Position numbers and translations under genes: made by a program. Positions 52,389 through 63,591 of a stretch of DNA of 64,000 nt are shown piece after piece. Source of the stretch: Straminergon stramineum (taxonomy: Eukaryota > Streptophyta > Bryopsida > Hypnales > Calliergonaceae); assembly GCA_963920665.1 (NCBI GenBank), contig OY987270.1, positions 15,340,019 to 15,404,018 of the forward strand. Reading direction: 5' to 3'. Numbering within the stretch: position 1 is the stretch's first letter; each line of letters begins with the position of its first letter. A model generated the notes under the pieces. That model was given only the letters and a program-made list of their open reading frames with translations, did no database searches and was not told the origin of the DNA.

Positions 52389-52479
52389 GATCATATAATT
52401 GGAGTAACTTCCCTAAGACCATTTTAATGGGATACCACCAATGTAATGGAATTGCCATTAATAATTGCACATTTGTGCT

Positions 52480-52640
52480 ATATGGTGAATTTCATTTGCA
52501 CTATATTATTCCTCCATTTCTAACATATTCCATGCCATTTTAATGGAATGTCGTGCAATTTCTAACATATTCTACGCCATTTTTATAGAATGTTGCACCA
52601 TTTTACCGTTATACCGCCATTTTAATGAAATTCACCATAT
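52480..52640. repeat. Inverted repeat around a short direct duplication
   Basis: ATATGGTGAATTTCAT at 52480-52495 and its exact inverse ATGAAATTCACCATAT at 52625-52640 (16-bp arms). Between them a block of about 60 bases is duplicated: TTTCTAACATATTC-A-GCCATTTT-AT-GAATGT-G at about 52515 and 52559. It could fold into a hairpin; possibly a small foldback element. Confidence 0.75.
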
Positions 52641-52675
52641 ATGAAATTCTCTCTTTTGAACTTTTGGGGTTTCAG

Positions 52676-52776
52676 ACGGTTCAAGGTGAGAGATTTGGAA
52701 AGTTTTCTCACAAGTCGGATTCAAAACGACGCCCTTCATGTTGACAAGAGCTTCAGGAAACTCTTTAGCATGCATG
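52676..52776 (+). pseudogene. Exon-like fragment, unknown gene
   Basis: A 101-base segment between a good acceptor (GGGGTTTCAG) and a plausible donor (CATG|GTCAGT) reads openly in the second frame (RFKVRDLESFLTSRIQNDA, then a Lys/Phe-rich end). Codon use and composition are gene-like while the flanks are AT-rich. I find no neighbouring exon in frame, so it may be a captured or orphaned exon. Confidence 0.25.
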
Positions 52777-54066
52777 GTCAGTCCCTTCAACACTTATGAT
52801 TTCCTGCAGTCGCAGAACTCACCCAGCTTAGTTAAAATTTGCAAAACAAAGCCATCGATCGATCAATATAGTCAGTACGTGCCTCCAAGTCTTTCATTTC
52901 TTCATAACTATTGATTAAGCGCTTGCATTAAAATATCAATGCAAATTTTGTGGACGAAGCAATGCAAGCAACCCTAACGGAATTTGCAAACTCACAAATT
53001 GAGCATGACAGTCATTGAATGAGCAGCCGCCTGCAAGAACTGAAGTCGCTAGAACTGTGGATCAGATCGATCGACATGAATGGTACTAGAAGAAACAACC
53101 GCCTTTAGTGGCACACGACTTCAATTACAGGTCCGTATTGTAATCGACACTAAGTTATTGCAACTGAAGATACATAGTAACTAGTCAAATGTAAATGACG
53201 TTTATGGAATCTTATTAGGAATTGAAAGATGATTCCAACGAATTTTAGCATGCATTATTTGGACACAAGATGAGTAAGTTATGAATTAAAAAAAAAAATT
53301 GTAGATCTCTAGTTGCACCATTACCAACTTACATAATTATAGTAGTTTCTCATAGACTTTTAGGTTATGTATAATACATCTTGTGTGATCCATATCTAGG
53401 GAAAAATGATGCTTTTTGATCCAAATGTAGGTGTCGCACTATGGGCAATTAATGTTTATTGTGGATGTCCATACTTTAGACTAGGGAAGGTAATTAATAT
53501 TTGTTAAAATTGTAACATTTGCAATATTCTTGCTTTTGTTCTTGAAGGCAATTTAACTTCAATTGTGGTAAGTTTTCGATTGCCAAAATTGAGATGCACA
53601 TATATAATTGATGTTTTTTCCTTTAATAAAAAATAAGACAGGTATCACATTAACCTAGTTAAAGAAATGTTACAGACTTTTGTTTGGAACTCTATTTTGT
53701 ACAAAATCAACTTTGGCATTTTACTTGAAAATTGCCAATTTTATGTCAAATTTCTTTGTTAATTCAACATAACTAGATTTGGAGGAAGTTTGTATTGCCT
53801 AATTCTTGCTATGCTAGTCAAAGTCTATAGAACCCTTGACATCAATTTTATAAATTTGGAAGTATTCCATTCATGAGAAAATTTTGACATTTTCATTAGC
53901 TGGTTGCCTAAAGAATTCTTCAAAAATTCCATAGATGGACATTTGGATTTCTCTTGTGAGAACTCTCACCAAAGAAATCCAAAATAATCCTAGGAGAAAT
54001 TCAAAATTTAAGCATCAAATTTTCCAAAGGTGAGATTTTGTAGGACTAATGGTGAACTAGATAGGT
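52777..54066. other. Spacer upstream of the first H1-like gene
   Basis: 52777-53150 is GC-richer than its surroundings but without an open gene. 53180-53360 resembles 41985-42120 (dispersed repeat). From 53400 on it is AT-rich; it should include the promoter of the gene at 54067. Confidence 0.4.
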
Positions 54067-55262
54067 ATGAAGCGGAGGATGCGCAAAAGATATTCCCCTC
54101 AACGGCGACGGAGGGTGACAAGAAGAGGCGCCATCCAAAAGAAATCCAGTAGAGCAACAAGAGTTGCAATTGTCAAGCCAACATACTTCTCATTGCTTGT
54201 GGATGTAGAGCACGCACTAAAAGTAGAGCACACAGAGGGCATTAGCTTGCATAAGTTAAAACGAGAGCTTGAACAAAAGTATGGTGGCAAGAAATTTGAT
54301 GTTGCTACCAACAACATGCTAAAGTCTGCTGTGAAGCGCCTTCGCAACCGCGGTCGTATTGCCAAGATCCACCCCAACTCCACTCTCTTTAGGTTACCAC
54401 CCTTCTCTTTGTGTCTATTTTTTTATTGGCTCATAATATTCTAGAACAAACTACAAATATGGACATTCACATCAACAAGAGAATGGGTTTGTGGGGTTGG
54501 ATGACTTGATTTGGACAAAATCAACTAAAATAAACATTGAATTTGTTGTATTGGTGCAATTCCATTAAAATGACGTAGTGGATCTCAACAAAGAAAGAAG
54601 TGAAATGATGTAGGGAGACATGAGGACAATGGTTGTAGAAATTTTACTGTAGTGGTGCCCACTTTTAAGGATGAAATGCAATTTTCATAAATATTTAATT
54701 GCACATATCTATTGGTAATTAATTGTGCAAACATAATCACTACATGTTGCAACTAAGCATAATTACTATTTTAAACCATAAAATAATTTTTTTTGGATCT
54801 TATTGTTTAGTGAAAGAGGATTTTTATTTAGTAACATTGAAATTTGACTATATAATCACTCTTTCTTTCTTAAATTTTTTGTAAACAAATAATTAGACGA
54901 ATTTTTGGTCAAATTTTGCTGATAATTAGTCCCTCAAAAATGATTGACTCAGGTTTAAACCTCCCATGGTGCCTAGTAATTACAACTTCTTTGGCCCTGG
55001 CCCAATTCATTCAAGGGTCCCTCCTCCGGTGAGAGCAAAGCCAACACCTAGGAAGCAATCGGTGTCAATGTCTGGATCTGTGACCATGTCGAGGTCAACA
55101 ACTCGAGGTTCAGGATCACGGTCAACAACTCAAGGGTCGATTTCGACCATGTCAAGGTCTCCGTCAAATTCCATTGTTAAGCCAACATCGCGAGGTTTAA
55201 ATGTTCGGAATTTGGCTTCAAGTGCCAAGAAAAAAAGGGTGCCAATTCGTAGAAGGCGGTAA
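54067..55262 (+). CDS. Arg-rich linker-histone-domain protein (protamine-like), paralog 1
   Basis: Two exons, 54067-54392 and 54953-55262, join in frame to 211 residues; the intron splits an Arg codon (AG|G) at the end of the globular domain. An in-frame TAG lies three codons before the ATG. Residues 1-35 are rich in Arg/Lys (MKRRMRKRYSPQRRRRVTRR). Residues 39-110 form a histone H1/H5 globular (winged-helix) domain: TYFSLLVDVEHALK, GISLHKLKRELEQKYGGKKF, NMLKSAVKRLRNRGRI. The tail is Ser/Thr/Arg/Pro-rich and ends KKKRVPIRRRR. Ordinary plant H1 tails are Lys/Ala/Pro-rich, so the Arg bias points to an H1-derived protamine-like sperm chromatin protein; that role is inference. Its paralog lies at 61575. 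Confidence 0.82.
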
Positions 55263-56350
55263 ACTCATTTTCAATCATTTTGTTTAATTTTCATATATTC
55301 TTTTATTGTCACTAAATATTTATTTGAAAAAAAAAATTGACAAGTTGTACAACATAAAACTTGGGAGATTTGACCCAAAATTTGCTTCAAAACTTCAATA
55401 TCTCAATTGGCATAATGATCTAGGTTTTTGTTAATTGTTAAGTCTATTTAAAAGGATTTTCTTCTTCTTCACTTTCAATAATTGGAGAATGTATGTCCTA
55501 CTTTAAGAAAATTTGGAATCAATTTGAGTATTTCAACCCCAAATTAGTTACAAATGAAAGCCGTGTATGTAGATGCTATTTTCAATCAAAGTTGGGATTT
55601 CATTCACACTATTGTACCAAATAGATCAATGGCATGTCTTGTTGGTGGATAGGATATCCACAAAGAAAACTCCTCATTGTACTTTACAAAGAGTATAATG
55701 TTTCATCAAAATTCTAGAAAATCAAAATCCATCTTATCTTCTTGTGCTAAAAATGGGACCATTTTTTTCAAATTTATGGTTTGTGGAATGGATTGGTGAT
55801 TGCATGCTCTATGACAACCAAATCTTTGAATGGTGTTCATTTTGATGGTGTATGCAGGTGAATCCTAAAGAGCCATGTGTGAAAAGAAGCAACCTTGTAA
55901 ATTTTTGTAGAACAAGGAGAGAAAACTGAAGTTGATGGATTTTCACTATGAATGATAATTGTTATCAAACTTTGTTTCCATAGCATCTAATCTTAAAGTG
56001 ATAGAACAAAGGTAATTGAAGACCTTAATTGATGAAAAGTTTGATGTAAAAATTATACCAAAGGTTGTGATTATGATATTTGGTAGCCTTTACAAACTCT
56101 ATCACTTCGAATTTTTTGGGTTGGGATTATCGATGAGGGATTTTAATTCAAGTGTTCATTGATTCCCCACTAGTAGGATCCCTATTTTTGTAGAAGATAC
56201 TATTATCACTCTATTAAAATTAAAGATTTTATGGTTTCCACTAGTACAAAAGTGAACCTTATAGATTAGCAAAATGGTGGCATAAATGACCTATGAATAG
56301 TTTAGATGTATGTTGAGTGAAGTTTGTCATATGTTAGAACTATATGTATA
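55263..56350. other. 3' flank and AT-rich spacer
   Basis: No further exon or bounded element. The 3' UTR of the preceding gene should lie in the first few hundred bases. Confidence 0.5.
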
Positions 56351-57306
56351 TTACCCCCTAAAGTTCCATGACTATGTTTTCACCAAAAATGCTCTAAAAT
56401 TGCCATTTTGAGTACAAGTACCAAATTCTTGAAAAAAACCCAACTTTTTGACACATGTAACCATAGGATCTTGTATTATTCTAACTTGAGAACATGTGGT
56501 AAAAATTTCAAAGAATTTCATTGCTGGATTGCAAGATAAAAGCATTCAAGTTCATTGAAATCATTTTTTTGGCCCTACAAAAAATAGGGCAGCTGCACTT
56601 CACAAGCTCACTTTTCCATGAAAAAATGCCCAAAATGGTGGTGCTTCTTTGGATTCTTTTTCCTAGACAAGTTGGACACATGCTTGAAATATTTCAGATC
56701 ATTTGGAATTGTACAACATATAGGGAAAAAATAGTAAGTAGACTGTAGTAGAGAATGGTTCAAAATACAAAATTGTTAAGAATTTAATTATGGAATTGGA
56801 GAATGCCAATCCCAATGGTTGCAATGTTTTAATAAAAAATCTACATCATATGATTTTATTTTTTTTCCAAAAATGTTGAAAATTGAGTAAGACAAAGGAC
56901 TTTAAAGTTTATTTTAGCCTTTTAGGATAGAGAATCCATAACTGCCTGCAAACAAAAAATCTTCATAACTTTTGACTCATTGATCAAAATGGAATGATTC
57001 AAAGCTCTCTATTGCATGTACACATAAATCTAGAAAACCAATTTCAAATTTTTTAATGAGGAAAGGAATTTTTTCTAACTTGCTCAAACTACCCATTTAC
57101 GAGAAAAAATAACATCTTAGGCCAAAACTTTTGAGTTTTGACTCATATTTCTAAATTTCATGAAATTTAGTGCATATGAAAGATATTCTTTGTCCCCACC
57201 TATTAAAATTTGGGCCAAAAAATATAGAAATCTCTAATCATACATACTTGCTTGAAATTGCTATGTAGACCAAAAAAAATGCATTTTGGTCCTTTAGGCG
57301 GGTTGA
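56351..57306. mobile_element. TTAA-bounded element, family A copy 3
   Basis: Left end TTACCCCCTAAAGTTCC and right end TTTTGGTCCTTTAGGCGGGTTGA, both with small changes from the TTAACCCCTAAAGGACC consensus. The interior aligns with 38754-39688 throughout and with 26600-27402. About 956 bp with no coding capacity. Confidence 0.76.
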
Positions 57307-60300
57307 AAAAATGAAGAATTCAGTCAACATCAACATGTTCATTTAATCTTTGACTTGTTAACAACAAAAAAAATACTCAAATGCAATAGCATACACACAT
57401 AACAACTAATGTAAATGGAATACCATATTATACTGTATGCATATTCAACATAGCTAGCTATTGAATGTCATTAGGATGACTCAAAATCAAGTCTTCCACT
57501 ACAAAAATTAGGCATTCTTGGCATATTGTAATGCTGAGTTTTTGTTTGTAACAATGTAATCTCCTAATATAATAAAGCTTCAAAGCAAAAGTTGGATTAA
57601 GATTATCAATTGCAAGCTAAATTAGTGATTGTGAAAATGGATTAAGTTAGTTGAACTCAATCAACCTAGATTATATTTATCTTAGCCTAAAATTTAAATA
57701 CAAAGTGAAATTACAAAGTGAAAGTTACTAAATGAACCTAGAGTACTACTAGATTGTAAAATAGGTACTATTCGAATGATAAGGTAATAAAACATATTTC
57801 ATTTCATTTGGATTTTTGGAACAACAAATAAACTTCTCACAAACAAATAATTGTGTTTTGTAGTCATGACACTAATATGTGGAATGCAATGAGTGTGAAT
57901 TTAAAGGAAATGGTTATGAATGGTACACCAAAATCAATCATTTATAACAACCACAATTCAAGTAGTGGTCTTATTACTTGGTCAACTCAAATACAATTTC
58001 TATTGGAGTATTATCTTTTTTAGGTCATTTTGCGATGTTATTAGCTTTGCTATATGTTTACAAATAGCTTTAATCAATATTGGACAGAAGAAAGGACTTT
58101 AGGTATTTTCATAATTTAAACTATTGACATTATGGTAAGTGGAGGGGAAAGGATTTTAATATTCACCTAATTTTGATGTTGAAACTATTGTTTGTTTTTT
58201 AAATTTATGTGAAGTGTTTTGTTTGCCTATGTGCAATTCCATAAATTCTTGTGTCCATTAATAATATTATCTTTTAATGTGCTTTCAATAAAAATATCAT
58301 GAAGTTCTATTTCTAGGTGAATTATTTTCATTTATAATCCTAAAAGATTTTAGTGGAGAACTTGAGATGTTCTAAACTCATTGCATAACCAATACACTAT
58401 ACCTTCAAGGGGGGTGGGGCTCTATACAAGGAACATTCAATATGTTTATCGCAATGTTCTATTCAAATAGATTGAAAACATGGACATATATTCTAGTCAC
58501 ATGTAGAAATTTTGAAACTCACGACCCACCAAAGTCATAATTTAATTATAGTTTCCATGATTGAGCCTTCGAGAAAATTTCTTTGTCTTACATCATTAAA
58601 TATATTCAATCCAAATTTAAAAAAATTTTGGTTTTCAAATATTGTTCATCAACTAAATTATGTGAATGTGAATGTTCAAATCTATAAATGGACTAATTTT
58701 GGTCACAACAATAAGTTACAAATTGGAATGGAGTTGAATCTTGGAATATTTTGAAAAGTGAGGTGAGTGTATTTAACATGATAATGCTTAAAGAACAAAA
58801 CCTTGATTTGGTATGAAAGAATTCAAATTAGAGATACAAAATTTGGATTACAGAAAGGCACTTCTTTGAATTAGGGATCCAAACAACACTTTATGGACTT
58901 CATGAAAGCTCAATAAGGCATCAAAAAATGTATCAAATTATACTACAATAGACTTCTCATTGTCAAGTACAATTTTAGAGTCACAATGATCTCTATGAGA
59001 CCTTAAGATTTACAAATAACAAAATAATCCTTTTCACTTTAATTTGTTGTAATACTTAGCTTTCTAAGATTATTCACATTGTAGTAACTTTATATTAGGT
59101 GATGCACCAAAAAATCAACAAACCACGGTGATGATGCAATTGGTTTGGCCTTACGCATTTAGCTTGCCTTGAATAAGGAGCCTCTCACTAATATTTTATA
59201 GAGGGTTTCAAAAATGTTAATTCTTCATATGAAAAGATCATTATTAAAGATATGAGGAGTTAGATTTTGAAAGGGCATAAAAGCTCCAAGCGACAAGTCC
59301 TTGAGCTAATGCACAATCTATTTCAATAAGAGAAAATGCAAACTAGTTAAAATAGGGAATATTGCATAGAAAAAACTTTAGTGAAGGGATTGCGACATGT
59401 ACAATGACAAGGACTTCCTAGGAAGTGAGAATATCAAATTGTGTAATATTTTTGAAAGGAGCTCCTTACTCTTTAGACCCATGTATTAATTCAAAGAAAG
59501 TCAAGGTATCCAAGATTCTATAACTCTCTAACATCATCTATATTTGATATGCACTCATTTATATCTTTCAATCTATTGTTTGAGTATTTTCTTGGACTCC
59601 GTCAATGATTATCTTCCAATTTTTATACCAAATTGGTTTATAGAGTACCTATTTTAGTTCTTGACCTTTTTTTTAATATGGAGTATAATTTAAAGAAATT
59701 TTGAAATAAATTATACTACAATTTCTAAATTTAATTGATTGTTTATGTTTTTAGTAGTTTCACAATATACTAGATAACCATCAATTCTCCATAATCATTG
59801 TTTCAATCATTCCTAAATAACTTCTTTGTAGTAGCTTGTAGAATGACACTTGTGAGTAAGCAAAAGCAACATGGTCTAACAGACAATTTTTGGATCCAAA
59901 TCATATATAATTATTCTAGCATACTATCAAATGAACAACAAAATAGGTGCACTAATAGAACCCAAGAATGTTATCTAAAGTTGTTCAATCACCTTCAAAG
60001 AATGTTCATAGTTTTCCCTTGCTCTCCTTAATGTACCCAAAACTTTACCTTTAGTTAGCTAAAACTATCTAGTAGAATACATCAAATCATTCTAAGCAAT
60101 TGTACTTCAAGATTAGCTCTTACAATGTTGGGAAAAAAATGGGATGAATGAGTGACTTCTTGAAATCTTGAACAAGGAGCAATAAGTTGTAGGCAAAAAA
60201 ATAGGGAGAAAAATGGTTGAAGCAATTGATGGCTCATGGGATGGGCTATTTATGGGTGCACTTGAAATTCTCACTACTACAATGCTCGGTAGAGTGTTGT

Positions 60301-61574
60301 AATCAATGTCAATATTGGTTGTACAATTGGATAGATATCAAGCAATAAATATCCCAAAGTATTTTTTCAAGTTTTTCAATGTAAAAATGCTACAATTCTT
60401 GAAAATTGTCAACTTGATCGTTTCAATACAATGGATTATTTAGCCTATAACATCAACTTGAAGTTTCTCATTTATATAGATTTTTTTTGAAACATACGGC
60501 CTTCAAGGACTGCAGCAAGGACTGACCTAACATATCTATGGTAAACCAATCATGGACCAATCCCCATTAGGAACAAGTGGAGGAACAAACCCCCTCCCTA
60601 TGTGAACAAAGCTCTCATAGCATGGGGAGCCCCCATGCAAGCAATGTTATTTATATAGATTTTGAGGTGCAAAATAATACAAATTCTATTCACTTGTTGA
60701 ACATGAGATAATGTTTGGATGACATTGGCCATGATGTAGAATGAGAGTTATAATAGTGCCAAAATTGGTAGTATTAGATGATAGACATTAAGCAATAAAA
60801 AGCTAAATTTGTATATTGTCCCAATTTATCTTTCAACATAAAAATATTTTGTAGTTTGAAAAAAAACGTTTTAATCATTCCAACACAACTTACAATATTC
60901 AAACTTTAGCTTGAAATTTCACATTATAATATATACTTCGAGAAATTACATCTACTCATTGAAGGTGAATGCAACACATTTTGACATTTCAATATACTTT
61001 TGATGGATTCAATGGATTATTGTGCTTATAGCACTAAATAAATAATTTGAATTTTTTGTAATATTTACATTTCCAACACAATACACTAGTTATTGAGCTT
61101 GTCACACTACTTTGCAGTTTTAAATATATATTCATTTTGAGCACAATACACTTTTGATGAATTTGATGGATTACTGAGCTTATCACACTACTCTATCGTT
61201 TTGGGAATACCAAAATTTTGGGCACAACACTATTGAAGGATATTATGGATTATTTAACTTGTAGTACTACAATAATAACAAAATTTAGTGTAAATCACAC
61301 TAACTAATTTATAAATGCTAAAAGTTTTTATTCTAGATGAATATTTTTACCAACTAAGTTTTACAGAGACCCCCTCTTTGAATAGTATAGATATTTGTCC
61401 TCTCGGGAGAAACCTTCATCAAAAATAAAAACTTATAGAATTTCCAAATCAATTAGTGCAGTTACACTAAATTTCATTATTAGTGTACTTCGCAGGTTTT
61501 GCTTTCCATGCATTTATCAAACTGAGAAATCATCAAATCCCGTTTCCTCGTTGCAGTTGCTAGCATCCCCAACG
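57307..61574. other. AT-rich spacer between the two H1-like genes
   Basis: No supported gene. A GC-richer block at 60490-60650 contains near-palindromic AGCATGGGGAGCCCCCATGCAAGC around 60618-60641. Below that, repeated phrases about TTGATGGATT-ATGGATTATT recur at 60420-61260, suggesting a decayed tandem repeat. The end of the stretch holds the 5' UTR of the gene at 61575. Confidence 0.45.
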
Positions 61575-62453
61575 ATGAAGTCCACAAGCCGGCCCCGCTA
61601 TAGCCGCCCTCGCCGCACCCCCCAAAGACCCCCTCGAAGACCCCCTCAACGTCGCCCAAGACCCCGCAAACAGCCTCCCATCATCCCCGCGACTTCCACC
61701 GGCGGCTCCCCCCCGACGTCCTTCGAGCTCCTGCAAGAAACCGTGCTCGCCTTGAAGGAGGAGCCCCGGGGGATCAGCTTACCAGAAATTCGACGCCAAA
61801 TGCTCAAGAAATACAAAGGCAGGTTCGACAAGGCCAGCAACGACCTGCTCACGACGACACTGAAAAGACTGGCAAAACGAGGGATAGTGATTTACAAGCA
61901 AGGGTACAAGTACAGGTTCAATGCTCCCGAAGTCACAAAACATGAACAAAACAGAGATGATACTGATTCAGAAAACAAAACTGATTCGGGAGTCAATACC
62001 AATTCATACGTCAGTGCTGCTACTACTAGTGGAGGATCGGCTACTACTGCGCATACTGAAGGTACAAATGGTAGTAGAAGTTTAGATTCTCGTACTTCAG
62101 CAGCGTCTGAATCAGACACGGGAACCAGGAGCACGGGATCCAGGAGTAGCAAGAGTAGCAAGACTAGTAAGAGTAGCAAGAGCTGTACTAAGAGTACCAG
62201 GGATAGTAAGAGTACGAAGAATACACAGAGCACAAAAAGTACGAAAAGCATCAGAAGTACAAAGAGAAAGGAAGAGCAAGATAAACCCCAGAATCAGGAG
62301 AAAGCTCCACAAGATGATGCGCAGTCACCTGAAAAAGTTGAAGAAGAAGAAGCGAAGAGTAGCGCAACTAGGGATTTTTCGAGCTCGGTAGCTGCAACTG
62401 GTTATACGACGTCTAAGGGATCTCAAGAGTCTTCCAAAAGAAGGCGGCGATGA
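61575..62453 (+). CDS. Arg-Pro-rich linker-histone-domain protein (protamine-like), paralog 2
   Basis: Single exon, 292 residues, starting at the first ATG of a longer open frame. Residues 1-35 hold twelve Arg in Arg-Pro runs (RRTPQRPPRRPPQRRPRPRK). Residues 47-116 form an H1/H5 globular domain aligning with paralog 1 (F-LL, ALK-E, GISL, KKY, FDKASN, LKRLAKRG, YRF). Residues 120-185 are acidic/Ser/Thr-rich. Residues 187-231 form an array of Ser/Thr-Lys steps (SSKSSKTSKSSKS and STKSTKS), followed by an acidic stretch with EEEEA near 256-260 and a final KRRRR. The codon at which paralog 1 is split by an intron is intact here, so the intron was lost or gained. The sequence fits a sperm-type H1-derived chromatin protein, possibly cleaved or phosphorylated at the Ser/Lys repeats; function is inference. 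Confidence 0.85.
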   Translation: MKSTSRPRYSRPRRTPQRPPRRPPQRRPRPRKQPPIIPATSTGGSPPTSFELLQETVLALKEEPRGISLPEIRRQMLKKYKGRFDKASNDLLTTTLKRLAKRGIVIYKQGYKYRFNAPEVTKHEQNRDDTDSENKTDSGVNTNSYVSAATTSGGSATTAHTEGTNGSRSLDSRTSAASESDTGTRSTGSRSSKSSKTSKSSKSCTKSTRDSKSTKNTQSTKSTKSIRSTKRKEEQDKPQNQEKAPQDDAQSPEKVEEEEAKSSATRDFSSSVAATGYTTSKGSQESSKRRRR

Positions 62454-62733
62454 GGGAGTGAGGCTCTTTGATTGTTAGTACCATTGCAATTAGGAGAGAT
62501 GGATGGAGAGAGGAATGGTAGCAAGAGATGGATGGGAGTCTCCATCAGGTTCGTAGTAGTAGGTGTTGTAGATCAACATTTTGATGTTTCTACAAGCCCA
62601 TTTGAAGTCTGATTGAGAATCAAAACATGGGGGAGTTTTTTTTGCATTAATGAATCATTGGAAGAGGGAAAACAGAGTAGTAGTGGAAAAGGAACTAGTC
62701 TACTTGCCACGTCCAATCAAATGATTCCTAGTG
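62454..62733. other. Convergent 3' gap between H1-like paralog 2 and PP7
   Basis: Only 280 bases separate the two convergent stop codons, so their 3' UTRs probably lie close together or overlap. Confidence 0.6.
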
Positions 62734-63591
62734 TTATGACTCTTTGTCACTGCCACTGCCGGCGGAGCCTTCAGAGCCTGAGCCTGAGCCCAGGTCAAGC
62801 TCTTCGTCAGAATCGATCGAGTTCACAAAATCGTAGTACGGAGATACCTGTCAGAAAAAGAAACAAAAAACATGTCATACTTTGAGTCAGAAGTGTCAGG
62901 AAAGTACTCTTTCACATTCAGATCATTCTGTAAACCCAAAAGATGCGCAAAACAATGTACACTATGTTCATTGTACCTTATTATTCCATTCCACCTATAC
63001 AACCTTCAATATTACATCCGTTGTGCTTCTAACATAGTAACTTAAGCTTAAAAGAGATTACATAGCTGTTCTCAAAACCCATTCCCAATATCTTTGATGA
63101 TCATCGGTTGACCAGAATTTTTGTTTATTCAAAAGTCACATACACTTTTGACGAATTCAGTGTTGAAGGTAAAGAGAGCATTGGCAAATCCTCACATAGT
63201 GCAAGAGTTGGATGTCGTACCTTAGGACGGGGGTGAACAGCCTCAAACTCAAAAAAATGAGGGACAGAAAAATCGGGTGCTTCCAGCACTATGTATGCCC
63301 CTTTGTTGTTGTAACGATCCTCAGAAGCCTGACGAAAACCGAACGAGTAGATCAGTCGGAGTAAAAGCAATCAAGGAATTTAGTAAAACCCATGGAAATG
63401 AACTGGAAAAGAGTCTGTTGCCAAAGGGAAGAAAATTTACACACCTGAAATTGAGGATAATCAGGGGCGCTGAATAAGGTGATGAGCTTGCCAGCTTTGA
63501 CCACGTGGTCCACTGTGTAGCCCTTGTTCATAGCTTCCATCTCCGGTCTCTTGTCCCTAGCGTCTGGACCCTCGTGCGACCTCACAATCAA
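62734..63591 (-). CDS. PP7: PP7-type Ser/Thr protein phosphatase, C-terminal exons
   Basis: PPP-family metallophosphatase. The last three coding exons are visible on the minus strand: 63445-63591 (49 codons), 63221-63328 (36 codons) and 62734-62847 (37 codons plus stop), all in phase 0 with GT-AG borders; the gene continues past the right edge. The first of these has RSHEGPDARDKRPEMEAM and LITLFSAPDYPQFQ, which cover the late metal-binding His and the SAP-Y signature of PPP catalytic domains. The insertion between RSHE and the GYTVDH segment, and DYPQFQ instead of the usual NYCDQ-GN, are features of plant PP7 rather than PP5. The next exon has NNKGAYIVLEAPDF. The tail is acidic (YYDFVNSIDSDEELDLG) and Gly/Ser-rich. 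Catalytic exons lie outside the window. Confidence 0.85.

Noticed and set aside
61892..62251. 119-codon minus-strand frame rich in Leu/Val that looks like a membrane protein
   Set aside because: It is the reverse strand of the Ser/Lys array of the H1-like gene; the hydrophobic run follows from the repeat.
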